Assembly (NCBI RefSeq): GCF_002443255.2
Contig: NW_019211455.1
Coordinates: 7,411,959-7,475,958, forward strand
DNA length: 64,000 nucleotides
DNA from: Varroa destructor
Taxonomy: Eukaryota; Arthropoda; Arachnida; Mesostigmata; Varroidae
Reading direction: 5' to 3'
Shown piece by piece: positions 47,020 to 60,700 of this stretch. Made by a program: the position numbers and the translations under genes. Position 1 is the stretch's first letter; each line of letters opens with the position of its first letter. The notes beneath the pieces are model-generated. The model searched no databases. It worked only from the letters and a program-made list of their open reading frames with translations, and had not been told where the DNA came from.

Positions 47020-48360
47020 TTTGAGTCCAAGGTTGCAACGATAGGAAGTTGCTGAATCAATACGATATAATTAATATTAGGTTTCGTTGAGTTTCATACG
47101 GGGAAAGATACCATATGATGATTTTTTACTGGGCGAAATCAGCCGCACGATGAGGGCAGACACTGTTTTTTTGGTCCGACATTTATAATCTATCGTTTTT
47201 TTCGTTGCCATTGCTTACAGTTATCTATAATAGTGATACAAACATGTTTACCAAATACAAACATAAGTCTGTGGCATATCTGTCAGACTGATGGTCTCTA
47301 TTTCGTGTTTTTTTTTTCGTAAGGGCACTAAAGTTTTTTAGTTTACCCTCATTAAAAATTGACAGTATCCCCGTTAAGACGACAATCCCGTTCAACAGAC
47401 CCAAGACATAAATTAGGAAGAAAAGACCGCAGCTTTTTTCGTACAAACAGTGAATAAAATAATCTGACAAACCGAAAATTTCGCATAGTAGTTTTTCCAC
47501 AACGGATATCGTGTGCTCATCGTTTTAGCAGAACTAGCCTTGTCCGTCTTATGAAAGGTAACATCTACTTAATAACAGACATTAGTAGCGCAAGCCGAAT
47601 TGCTTGTGCACCGAAAAGTTTTAGACGGTAAACACATTTAGTGGATGAGTGCATATGTTTGCAACATTCAATGCGTGTGATTAACATGAGAGAAATTTAA
47701 ATCAAATATCAAATGAAGAACGTGGGTATTTATCATCTTTATGTTATCGTATATATAAAACTGCCTAGGTTTACCGAATGGGTTGATGATAGACCATGAG
47801 AACATCAGGTGCTGACGCTAAGCCATACTTGCGTCATCTTTGCGATGTTTATTTAAATAAAGCAGCAGTGTCAAGGGTTGGATTGATTTTTTTTCCAGTA
47901 GCAGTTTGCTGCGTCGGATATGACGCGCCGACTACAGCGAAGTCGCCGAGATTTCAGCTGCACTTCAGTACCTCAGCACTGTTCGTAAGGGGTTCAGTTG
48001 AGCTGCTTGAGCGTACTTGAGTGTTATGAGGTACAGTTCCGCCGAATGGTTCAAAGATTTCCGATCCTTTACCTGCTTCGTATCCAGAATAGTAAGAAAC
48101 GACAATCATTGTAAACCCTATCAAGGTGAACACTACACGGAAGGTAACGCAAGCAAGTAAAGGGATGTAGACGTTTTGAAAAGCAAAATATAGATGAAGG
48201 AAATTTTACCGTAATGGACAAAGCCCGTAAGAAGTGGCAAAGAATTGCGCTCCTGTCCATATGTCCTTATACTTGTCAATGCAAAGTCGAGCTGTTAAAG
48301 AGTGAAACTTAAGAGAGGTGGAATACAGGTTTAGTTAGTATGATACTGGTGGACCAGAAG
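47020..48360. other. No supported gene
   Basis: A 91-codon minus-strand ORF (47225-47500) has one hydrophobic stretch but no splice context and no recognisable motif. A 74-codon + ORF lies at 47796-48020. Neither is convincing. Confidence 0.25.
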
Positions 48361-49500
48361 TAACCGCCGGGAAGAAAGCCCTACATTGCTTTAAGAGAGG
48401 TGGCATGCATTTAGAATCGTCTTTCATAAAAACCATAAGATCTTATACTTGCTATACAGGAAGCCGGTCCGAGGAATATTTACGGCTTTTCCTTTGCTCT
48501 TTTTGCACAGAGAGTGTACCGCGGATTAAACAGTGACTTTAGTATTCTTCGGGTTTACAGCATTATTTCTGGCTCGGAAAAGCCACACAGACTGCGTGGA
48601 AAAGGAACCCAAGCTTTAGATGATATGAGGAGAAAAGGCCGAAAAAACGGAAGAAATAAACCCCATCGACCGTAGGTGCCATCACATTCGAAATCAACAA
48701 CAGCACATGAGAGTTAGGTTTAAAAAAAACTCCGAAGAACTCAGTGCAGTAATAAAATTTGGGCGTACTTATGCGATTTCCTTCTAGCGTATGACACCGG
48801 CCATACAGATAACCAACCTTGACCCTATGTTGATTTTGCAAGGCACTGCGCATGGAGACATTTAGATAAATGTCACTCCCAGTTCGACTTGCAATTGACT
48901 TACGTTTGTAGACCTGGAGCTCGAAACGTTGATTTGGGTGACGAATCTTCGATATCCAGGAGATACAAAGGGGCAAACCGCAAGAACCCAGGACGACAGC
49001 AGGTTTTCAGGTTGTGGGTCGCCATATAATTGTGATACCGCTGTTTTTAGCTGAATTCGTGGATCACACACGGTAACAGAGCACCACTGATGATCTCAAG
49101 AAGCAGTTAATATGCTGAAACCCAATCAACCGGCGTGAATAAAAATGAGAGAACTAATAAAAATAATAAATATGCGCACGCCAAAACAACCACAAGGGGT
49201 GGAAAAGTTAATTTTTTAGGAAGTCAGGGCAATTCAGGAACGAGTATGGATTGATTCCCATGGAAAAAAAACATGGGAAAAGCAACTGGGCAAGCTGGAA
49301 CGAAAAAAGGTCGGACGAGAGGCTTGACGTCACTGAACAAGAATAGTGAAGGTCTTTTTCAAACGCTACTACATGATGCGTCGAAGGCCGAAGGCGTCAG
49401 AGCCATAGGACTGATCTAGCTGGCAGTACTGGAAGCTGCTAACGGAGCTTAGTAATAACTTAGTAATAAATAACAAAAAAAATAAGAATAATTAATAATA
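48361..49500 (+). mobile_element. Possible further retroelement fragment
   Basis: Broken + strand text near 48.36-48.45 kb (EVTAGKKALHCFKRGGMHL) is reminiscent of retroelement pol, perhaps BEL/Pao. No catalytic motif was found. The 137-codon minus-strand ORF at 48563-48976 is not supported as a gene. Confidence 0.2.
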
Positions 49501-50760
49501 ATAGTGATAACCTGAACAAAGTAGGTATGTACACTTGAAGTGAAAGGTGGTTGAGAAAGAAATTAGCGCATTTAACTTTGAACTAGGTAGTCTTAGGGGT
49601 GCTAACGATAAGGACAAAAGAAGTACAACTGAAGTTCAACGCCGAACGGAATTAGACTGATCTACAGCTGAAACTACATTACTAACGAATATTCGTTCCA
49701 GGCTGGCGACGCTTATAGGCAAGGGACTAACTACTGAACTAACCAAGGATAATTGGCTAACAGATACTCTTAAAGACTAAACTTCAACACTCTATTTTCA
49801 AAGACACAAATGTTCAAAATTCGTGGTGAACCGTTTTCATGGAAGGCTTAGGGAAATCCTTCCGCTAAAGTAAACTTGAGCATAGCGAACGGACAGCATG
49901 AAGGCGGCTCTGGCCCTAGCGAAAACAATCGTGTACGATGTTGAAGCGAGAGAAAAACCAAAGGTATAAGAAGACCCTATAGAGGATATAAGGGATGATT
50001 TAATAAAAAAAAAATACCAACGAGAAAGGGTCGCTTTGCAAACCGATTTGCCGGATCTAGTACCAAAAATATGAGATTTTATATTAAGACTTGGCCAGAA
50101 ATACCCGGAGGCAAGCTTTCCTTTTTCTTGACACAATTTTTCATCAAACACAGTATCTTTCAGGCGTACATACCTACTCAGAGTGGGAAAAGCCCGTTTG
50201 GAAATTTATAATCTCTGTTGACTAGGCAGAGAATGACGCCTTTCACACGCTGTCAGTCTGCTCTGCACTGGATTACGTACACGTGAGTAGACATCACGGT
50301 CTCACCAGCAGATGGCCTCCAAGGCTTTGCACGGCATATCTGTTTATCCAGGCATCGTTAGAAAGTGGCCGTATGCTTGCCAAATGAATAATTAAAGAAA
50401 ACATAAGACTAGCGAAGATAGATTTACAGTCGCGAAAGACGATGCTACTTCACAAGGTGAGCGAGTACGCAGTTTTACGTTCCGCCCCTAGCCCGTCTGG
50501 CGTGGTGAGAGCTCCAACCAGATGATTTTGGCCAGTTAGTTCAATGGCGTGTACCACATCCTCCTACCAAAAGGTAGTACCATGAAAAGAAGATCCGTAC
50601 TCGCACGGAGTGATGTATGAAGGAGGAGTTGAGCATTACCAATCAGTGGTCTCAACGGACCAACCAAGGCCGACCGTTGATGTCGGACCCCACACTTGGG
50701 TCACATCAAATAGATTCAACCCTGGTCCAGTCGTAGAACGCAAAGTGTGACACTCCAAAC
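49500..50760 (+). mobile_element. Degenerate R1-like LINE, 3' end of ORF2
   Basis: At 50.06-50.20 kb the + strand reads KLSFFLTQFFIKHSIFQAYI followed by PTQSGKS. This matches the 'YLTQ-x-L-x-G-H-G-x-F-x-x-Y' signature that follows the RT and precedes the zinc region in R1-group elements. Upstream pieces (near 49.6-50.0 kb) fit the region between RT and this motif. Stops and frame changes are frequent. Confidence 0.6.
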
Positions 50761-53700
50761 CAGCTGCTGAAAAAAAATAATGAAAACAATTTTAAACGAA
50801 TGGCAAAACGAATGTTGGACTGTGTAGAGCATTAACCCCAGTGGTGGAAAATTACGCAGTAAAGTAACATGCAAGAAGATAGCCTGGAAAAAGAGTTGGT
50901 TAAACAGAGATTTTAGAACTATTCCCCTTGATTACTTGATGACTATTTCCTTAACAGTTATTGCTAAAAAGGCATTCCCTAGTGCATGAAAGAAAAAAGG
51001 TATTTGGACAGTAGCTTTATGAACAAGGAACTTGGAACAAACGCTGCAAGGATGGCATGAAAGGTGGCAGCTGAACAAAGCGAATACAATCAAAATCATT
51101 AGGAAACTGACAAGAAACGTAAGTAAACGCGTAACGATAAGGCAAAGTAGCTGACGGCTCGACGCGGACACGATGCACTACTTGGCTGGAATGTGCATAA
51201 AAGATTTCCGCTAGCAGCGACTCCTGAAAAAGAGAAAATATAAAAAGGATGGAAAACGAGGCTACAGTTATCCTTCGATAACATCCATTTATACAGGTCG
51301 AACTGTAATCGGCATTTATCTAAATGCCATTCGTTCGATAGATCCGTAATTTTTTTTTGGTGATCAGCAATATTGTTTCCGTACTAAGTCTACGCTTCTT
51401 ATTTCATATCCGATATCCAACATAGTCGAATAGTTCAACTATAGCATCTGCTACTTCTATTGGTACAGCCTTCATTGCAAACAACAACCCCACGCCAACA
51501 GGAGGCTTCTTGGCAGCACTCCAGTATGATTGAGCTTATTATAGCGATACAACAAAACTTAACGCTTTTCTTCAGTGTCATTTTCCGGCGTAACATTTGG
51601 CCCTAGTATCCGCCCTCCTAGGTCTTCTAGCGAATCCATGTTGTGACATATCGAATCGGTAGCGTTGTGCTTCGGAGAAATGTCTTCGAGTACCAACTTT
51701 TCACCCATCAGTAGTCTCTTTAGTTAGATCATGTAAACAGAGATCATAGAGAGAAGGTAACTATACCGTAATCTGTCGATGGCAAAATAGATTCCGTTTG
51801 TAAATGTGACAAAAATATAAGCCAAGTTGTGAAGTAGTCGACCTCTTTTTGGTGACACACAGCTGCAGGATGAAGTGCAGCTCGAGAAAATGACTAAGCA
51901 GATGAACCACGTAAGCGTAGACGAAACGACGACCCTTTTTTCTATCGACCGTTTACATTTCGAGCAAATTGACATATAATTATAGTTTTTTTAAGCCATG
52001 ACCCGCTATATAGTTTGAATAAGGTAGAAGATAAATGAAATTATATGTAATACACATAATACAATTGACATCGATCAAATGGCCGGCTACTGTATATGAG
52101 TACGGAACTGAACAAGTTCTTCTTTGTTAATATCGTGCAACTTATAAACTGGAGAACATTTGGTAAAAGGCGTACGAAAAAACAATTGTGTTTGCGGTAG
52201 CGATGCAGTCAGCCATCGCTCAATCGACCACTCATTTTAGTTATAATAGAAACGCTACATTTACAAAATTTATCAGAGCATCAACAAAATATACGTGTAT
52301 ATGTATATGAATGATATGCATTTCAGCACGTAATTTTTTGCCAGCGATATCTGAAAATTAATTCTATTTGTTTATTTATCAATTTTATGTGTAGTACCAT
52401 GGTGTGATATAACTACCTGTGTTGACGAGTTCTAACACAAAGAAAAGCAGCTCACGTATACTTGTATTTTATTTACAAATATATAGGACATTGGCCACCC
52501 CTTTATACCGACAAAAGCACAACATTTCAGGCTGCATTTTTAGCTCTGACGCTGTTCGTGTGGGCTTTGGCCGCCTACACTATCCGTTATTTTCGTCTAG
52601 TCAATGCCACGTCCCATTATAACACACAACAATAACATTCATACTACCTCTCACCTAGACTTTAAGGCCTGCCTTATGGTGCGAAACCCAGTATAGTTTG
52701 AAAACAGTACCACTAACCATTGTATTTCAAAAAGAATCTAAGCTACGTACGTAAATACGTTAATTCAATGGTAACTTTTTGTCTAATTAAACTAAGCCGA
52801 CCCCACGAATTTGAAAACCAGTTAGTATGAACGCAGACAGAGCCATGATAGACTGCTGTCCGATCGATGCCTTCGAGGCTTCAAAATTTCGAGATCAATT
52901 TGCTTTCGACGGCGCCATTTTGAAGTGCCCTAGGGTCTATAAAGTGCTACGATTTAATTATCCTTGTCAGTCACTTCTTACCGTCGATGTTTATTACTTA
53001 GCTTGCTTAGTTTTGTGCGTGCTCATTTACTTCGCCTCATGATTGATTTGTTCGGATGGCCTGAGGTCAGGCCTAAAAGACGTGTTTGCTATTATAACCG
53101 CGACATTTTCTCTTTCCTTGTTGTTCGCTTTTTACTAAAAACAAAAAGTCCGTCGAGATAAGCATGTGTAAATGTTACATATGCGGTAAAGACGATATAG
53201 TTCAAAATAGTAATGAAAAGTGGTGCGTGGTGGCATCTTGTGCTCAAAAGAACGCTCTTCTACTCAGCTCTTTGAGTTCGCCGAGGATTGCCTAAGGTTT
53301 GTCTAGAAGGCAAATAATTATCATATATGTCTATGCATCGAAGCTATAAAGGTATTAGAAAGCGTAATAAATATAACTGGGCTAATTAGCTTTTGTCTCT
53401 AGAAATATGTATTTATCGAACCTAAAGTCACTATGAAATGTTGACGAAATCGAAAGAGAAGATTTTCCAATATGTTGGCCATTTGGCAAAAAAAAAACAA
53501 ATAACAAAAGCTTATTGACTTGCCTAAACGTAAATGGAAAGCTACTCTGAACCGGAAGAACACTTGCCTATATAACTTAGAAGCTTGAAATATCTCTAAA
53601 AGCCTCTACGTCTTTTAGTGGTCTAATTTTAACCGGACTATGTTTACTAGTTAACTAGCGTACTTGTACCGTCCAGCTGATCACAAACTTCAACCGATTG

Positions 53701-56700
53701 CTCGGTTAAGCGTAATGTTGCCGGTTCATCTTTGGTTAAATAAGTATTTGGCGGTACATTGCAGTCTTAGGTTAGGTCCATTTGTCTAGCTGGAGCTTAG
53801 CAACTATGGCTCAGGACTCTGCGAAAATTTGTATCACTAATTAAAATGCTTGCAAAAAAATCAAAGTGAAGATTAAAGACATATTGGATGATACAGTCTT
53901 CAAAAGATATATAACTCTCATTATCATGGCTGAGCGATAGGCATAGTGGAGCCTTTATGCAACAGTACTAAACATTCGGTCTTGGTATATCTCTATTGAG
54001 ATATAACTTGTTGTTTGAAACAGGGTAGAGAAATAGGACGACGTCCGATAATTTCAACTAATATAAATTGAGCCAGTGGCCTCGTGGCTTCTCTGTGCTA
54101 CAAGCGCTGTAACTGTTCAATCGAAGCTGCTTGTTCTTAACCTCAGAAGAATCATCAGGTAACTTGTATTATTTTTCGAGAAACGCTTTACTCGAACTCG
54201 CGAGTCACATTCTTAACTGTGTTCTTACTTTTTCAGTACTACACAAGCCCTGTACTTTCGTTGTTTCAATTACAATGGGAATTAGCCCTCCATAGTTTTA
54301 TATCGACAGCGTGCAATAATAACATAATCCATGAGAGGATTTGTATGGGCCAGTTATCGATCTGCCGACGCTGTATAGAAAAAATGCCCCTTTGTGCTTC
54401 TTTTGATTAGCTATGTTACTGGTCGCTACATAGATGACCATTGTTTAGGCGGATTCAGTCATTCGTGCAACAGCGCAGTATGTACGAATCCCTATAGAAT
54501 AAAGAGCCTCAAAAAAGCGAATAGACGGTAAGTCGTCATAGTTTAAAGGAAAGGAATGTTTCACACATCCATTTAAACTGAATTTCACACACTATTTGAA
54601 GTTCGTAAAAAAGTATGCCGAGGTTCGTCACTTACCTTCGTTTAGGTCAGTTTATTCATACATACAAAATTTTTTGGCTATGACAGCTAAACATGTATAC
54701 AGTAGGTCCCGAGAGAAAGATTATGTCTTGTCTAAATATCTGTGAGATCAAGGCATATATTAACAATAACCTACGTAAGGACGACGTAGGCCAAGTATGA
54801 TTGATGATAAATCACATCTCCGAACCTTCATCCTTCCACAAACCTAAAGAGTAGATAACATTTCGCAGCAGAATTTCTGCTACGACAAAATAAATAGAAA
54901 AGTTTTACGCGCTGAATACGATTGCCATGGCGCTACGGTCGGGCAGGACGCCTAATTCATAATTATGCGATGCCGTAACTTAAGCTATTTGCTCAATGAT
55001 ATTGTTTGCAAGCGGAAACACAAAGAGCCTTTTTTAACATCAAATCACCGTTCAACGATTCAGTGATTTTTACCGGGTCGCTATCATTGTTCTGAATAAA
55101 AGAGGCTAAGATGATTTCAAGACACGCCGTCTGTACTAGTACAGAACGTCATCACGATATGCCTTGGTGGTGACTAAACACAGTTTCGTTTATTTATTTA
55201 ATTGATACATTATTTTGTGGCACATGGTTAGACACAGGTGAAAACAGACTTTTGTTGTAAACTGCAAGTTTGTGCCATAGATTCACGTCTAGTGGTTAGG
55301 GCAGCCGAGGTCGGCGTTTCAAAATGTTTACGGCCCCCAAATGACAACTAATTCATTTCTAAACCTTGAAGATAACCCTGAGGCAATGATTCGAAACGAG
55401 TAATAAAAGGTCTGCCTTATTTTTAATTTATGATTTCTGCTTAAATTTATAGTCTGAGAGAAAATGATGCTTAAGCCTATGACATGAGAGGCTGTGATTT
55501 TTAGATAGAATAACTGTTTCCAAAATAGGCCTTTGCCAGATCTTGTCTATGCTGAAATTCTATCAAATAATCAATGCCCTATTATGCCCACGTTCCATTT
55601 AGCTTTTTGCATCCTGCCACGTCGAATGAATGTATCGATGTTTCTTTCTTGTCATTCAGTTCCGCCCTTTCATCGGGTTTGACATTTCTTGAAATCGGAA
55701 TGATATTATTAGGAGGCTATGATGACACTAATCACAGCTTAAGAAGTCGTGTTCACTAGTCGAAGTTGGTCAGTATTCGAGAATTAGGATATGCTTTGCG
55801 TTACGGTTACATCCGCGCTACGACGTAGGCGTCGGTCATGACGTATAGTTATTTCTGTATGTCCTAGTCGCCTTCGCAAAGTACAAACAATGAGTTAGAT
55901 ACTTTCTAAAGCACGTGTTACTGCGTTTTTAACACCGTCATGGCTTGTTGTGTGTTGTATCAAACTTACTTTGAGCTGAAGAAATTTTCTATTGTTTGTT
56001 ATTATTGCAAGAATATTTCCCCATCGGTTCCAATTGTAGAAATTGCAACTATCTTATTGTATTATTCTCATAATTTCAACAAGAACTGAACATTTACCAT
56101 TCGCCAATACTATAATGTCTATTGTGCTTTGTTATTTCTACGATCTGTGATCACGAAACGGCAAGGTTATGTGCCCTGGCAATCACCATTGCGATATCAC
56201 AGGGCAGTAAAATATGCCGCTTATTCCTACTACAGCCTGCTTTCAACTGGCAGTCTGCCCACAAGATCTTGATAGTTTGACTGAAAGCTTTAAACAGTGT
56301 CCAAATATAATTTTACAAGTTAGCGTCGTGTCCGTCATAGTTACAACGGCGACATATCTTTGGAACGAATCATATCAGCAGTCAGCGTCAATATTTGGGG
56401 GTCGTCAGCGTTCATTTTCGCTGTTCTTTAGCGTCTTTGGAAGTGTAGGCACATTGGCTTCCATTTTATCAAGCTCCCTTTAACTTAAACCACTGCAAGA
56501 GCTGCTTGACTAACTCATCTGCGGCAAAAACGGCACTTCTTTGGATCTAAACCCGTATGGTAACACAAAATTGTGGAAATCGTGTTGACTGTTGTGTTAT
56601 TGGTTAGATGGACATCGGGATTTACATTTGATTGGGTCGTGGCTGTATGCCCTGAAGTACTGCTGTTCCGATCGAGACCTCCTTTTAACCTTCTGCAAGG

Positions 56701-57519
56701 AGTAAGTCGCTAGTGTAAGACAGTAGCTTAATCGTAGTGAGATACGGTAAATTGGCAAGATACGCACTGTTGTAATAGAGATATACATGAGTTGTCGATT
56801 TACTAACATCGAGATAGAGACCGGAAGCGCATCGAAATGCCCATCAAGATGAAATCCTTCTATGGAAACTATTAGTTATTTAGGCCATCACATTCGTAAT
56901 TTATTAAGCTAGGCTTTTTTGCTCATTCAAACACAAATATAAACATAAAACAAATAAAAATGAATATTTAATTAATAAGCACTGTTGGACGTTTATGGTC
57001 TTAAATTCGAAATAGAGTGTGGTTTTTAATGTAAATTGGGGCGTATATTGGGGATTCACTTGCTCGGTAGCGTTTACAGAGCATTCGTCGTAATAGGTTT
57101 GGCAAGTTGACGTCTGTTACGCTTGTTTTGCCCATTGGAACTACGTATTTCTTCATTACGATAAACTGACTTACGCTGCATGCTAGAATTATGTCAACGA
57201 GTACATCAAACAAAGGTTGCTAGCTCATTGGTTATAGTATCGCAAACGTAACAAAGCCGAAAATAATTCAGACAGTTCCAGAACAGTGACGTATAATAGG
57301 TCTCTCGGATGGTTCAAATTTTATTCGTAGGGAAACCCTTGACTATATTCTGGAAGAATATTTGAAAACAGGGTGTTCTAATACTTGCGCATTAATATCA
57401 GGTTAACGCTTCTGTTTTTCCTTTTCTAAATTGATCGAAAGCCCTATTTGCATCGCAAATAGCACGAGAAGATAATAACATGGTAATCGTGTTATAGTAA
57501 TAAACCCACCCATGGAGTT
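50761..57519. other. Long intergenic region without a supported gene
   Basis: Short ORFs only. Those with hydrophobic character include 51724-51975 (-), 52827-53042 (+), 54219-54410 (+) and 56214-56483 (+). Near 55.28-55.32 kb a TCTAGTGGTTAGGGCAGC A-box-like stretch suggests another SINE remnant. No RT or transposase motif was recognised. Confidence 0.3.
56214..56483 (+). other. 89-codon ORF with two hydrophobic segments, doubtful
   Basis: The ORF contains LQVSVVSVIVTTATYLW and SLFFSVFGSVGTLASIL, which could be membrane segments, and a Cys-containing N-terminal part. There is no promoter, splice site or homology to support it. It lies 1.3 kb upstream of the urease start. Confidence 0.15.
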
Positions 57520-57527
57520 TGAAAACC

Positions 57528-57535
57528 TATATATA
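57528..57535 (+). promoter_or_regulatory. Possible TATA box of the urease gene
   Basis: TATATATA about 215 bp before the urease start codon. In such AT-rich DNA the match may be chance. Confidence 0.25.
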
Positions 57536-57751
57536 CCGTATTTCTTACATTACATACAATTTTCGTGAACCAATTATCCTATCATTGTTAGCTATAAGAC
57601 ATACAGTATCATACTGGACAAATAGGAAACAAGTTACCGCATAACTGAGTCGCTAAATAAGTATTCAGGAGACTTACATACTAGAAGCTTTTGTTTATGA
57701 TTTACATTTAGCGGCTTACTACACGACTGAGCTTCACGGACAAGATCACAA

Positions 57752-60700
57752 ATGCGGTTAACAAATAAAGAGCTTGACGCACTTGTATTGCATCAAGCTG
57801 GCGTGGTTGCCCAGAAAAGACTAGCCCGTGGTCTCAAGCTAAACCACCCCGAAGCTGTAGCGCTGATTGCCTCTCAGGTAAAAACACTCAAGTGAATGAT
57901 CTTTTAACCCTTCGATGGGCATCCTTTCCTTCAACTGCTATGTGTGCAGTTCGCGCTTGCAGTCGTCTAATCAAAGTATTAGAAATTAAATTTAAAAAAT
58001 AAACCATCAACTTCCCCTTACAAAATGGTAATAAATAAAATCAGCCATTTCGCGAACTGCATTTTAGGAATTGCTGTGTTTGACGAAATTGAAGCATGCA
58101 CGCTTTTAATATTTACTGGCATTTATGTAGCAAGTACTACATATATTTTAGCTTTTTTTAATGGAAGATTGCGTTACGTTCAGGTGCAAGAATTTGCACG
58201 TGATGGTCTAAGCGTCGCTGAGACGACGGCTAGGGGGAGCCGTATTCTAGGAAGAAACCACGTTATGCCAGGTGTGGCAGAAATGATACACGAATTATCC
58301 ATTGAGGCCTGCTTCGATGATGGAACCAAATTGGTAAGTTGCTTTTAGACTTTCGCAAAACACGAATTTTTAATATACTTTTATTATTTTGTTTTCTATC
58401 GTATTCGAAACTGTATGATGGGTAACTTGGGGGGTTTAGCGTACCCGTAGCTAGCCAATCCCATCATAGTTCCAAAACCTTGACAAACTGGCCAAAGCTG
58501 TATGCTTTTCTCTTATTCTCAGGTGTGTCTTAATTATCCCATTACCGAGGCCAGGCTGCCATTTGATTTGGCACTCTATGGAAGCTTTATTCAAAAGTCT
58601 GCGTTGGGCATTTCGATAGAAGATACAGAATTACAGGAATCGGAGATTGAAGGGGAGTCGGTGAATCCGCAAGATAACACTGAAAATGGGCATGATATAT
58701 TCAAACCCGGTTAGTGATGAAAGGAACTTTATTTGTTTGAAGAGTTTCTCAACTTCCAAGTGACACTATTGTCTACTAAACGATTTCTATTTGATGCGCA
58801 GTAAGATTTTATATTGTTTTTTTAATATTCGATGATAACTTCGGCATGAATGTACGATAGTGCGCTCGAGGAGGTTGCGTACTTTTAGTCTTGATACGTA
58901 CGTTGAATAATATGTAGATACGGGCCGCCAGTCATCTGGCATTTGAGGGAAGAACGCGATCGACTAAAAGTTTAACAAAGAACCTCTGTAACGTTGTCGC
59001 AGAAATATGGTGGTCGCTTTTCTGTAGCCAAAGAACGTAACTAGGAAAATCCCAACTTGATGTTGGTGGTGTCAATCCATAATGATTGACACCGACCGCT
59101 CGATGTAACCTGTCATGAAAGTACCTGTAAGAGGTAACGTGCACCTGCCAATGTTTTTTTACTAAGCTTTACACTCAAAGAAACATCGCCCTACCCGTTG
59201 CGAACTGGCAAAGATTCCTACCGTGATCTCTAACTCTAGCGCTTAAGGCAACATCTCCGATCCGCCTTAAAGAGCTCCTGCGTTTTGAGGCGGATAACCT
59301 CCTTCTATTCGAAGCACACACCGCTGTACATTACGATTATATTCACCATATCCACTATAGCAACGGTTTGCTTTTTGGCTTTTGTGTCTGCAATAAGGGT
59401 ATTAATTAACATATTTATATCTTACTGTATCGAAACGAACACTTGGCACTAAAACGGTCTCATTGAAAGAATAGCTATACAAATAAATAAAATTCCTATG
59501 TATGCCCAAAACAAATTGATTTCAGGTGAGGTTCTTACCGATGATACATCCCTTGTACTCAACGAAGGCCGCCTTAAGCGAGAGCTAAGAGTTACCAGTG
59601 TCTGCGACAGACCTATCCAGGTATTTAAACCGCTTTTCGACTATAAATGAAATGATCTAGATAAGCCGTTTAATTGTACACAATGATTTGTTGAAACATC
59701 TGTGACTGTAGTGGATTTTGGTACAGACCGACATAGATTGGTGAGTAATGGGCATGCATGCGATCATCGTGGGTTCAGATCTCAGCGTTAGGAGCTGGTT
59801 AACATATGATTGCCAAATCGTGTTTGTGGGTTTGTTACAGAAACCCTAGATAATGTCAGCAAGATTTACCCCTTACTAGGAGAGAATGCTTGATGCTATA
59901 CCTAAAGAACTAATACTGATAATTTGATAGAAAAAGTTGTTACCCCAATACCTCCTTCTTTTTATTTCGGTAGATTGGGTCGCACTTCCCGTTCATCGAA
60001 GCCAATCCCAATCTTATTTTCGACCGTGCCGTAGCTTATGGAATGCGCCTGGTAAGTTTACACAAATTAAGATTAACGTTATGAAAATGAATGGAGTGTT
60101 ACGTCTAGTGTTGGCGTTGACTATCATTTTAGACGGCGCGCTCCCAGCGCAAAATGGAGCATGCATGCATTTAACAGAAATTCATTTGATTTCCCTTCAT
60201 ACTGATCATGATACACCTTTATATACATTTATTCAATACGTTAGCCTCCGTAGCTGAGTGCCCTGTGCGAACTACGAACTGTCGCTGTTGCCTTACCTAG
60301 GAAACACTACCTAGCAGACAATTGTTCTCTCCTTTAGTAGACGAATCAGAAAGAACGCTTTGTCTCGAAGCATAGGGCTTTTGGTGTGACGTTAACGAGG
60401 TGCCTTCACTAGAAGGTGTACATGAAGCGCATATGAAATGCCGAAGTGATAATTTGGTAAAACTGAAATTTGAATCAGCGCTGGCCGCATACTCACGGCA
60501 ACAGTGACAAATGTCCCTAGATTTTACCTATACATAGCTATCATTAAAGGCCGAACTGGTGTTAAAAGGGACGCAATTGGCCAAAATTTTTTTTTCCGAA
60601 TCTCTATGTGGGAACGCTTTTGTGATACTACGGGTTATTCTAGAACACAGACAAGATATATGTCACTCGTGAAAAGCTGTATGATTCTGGACAACTATAT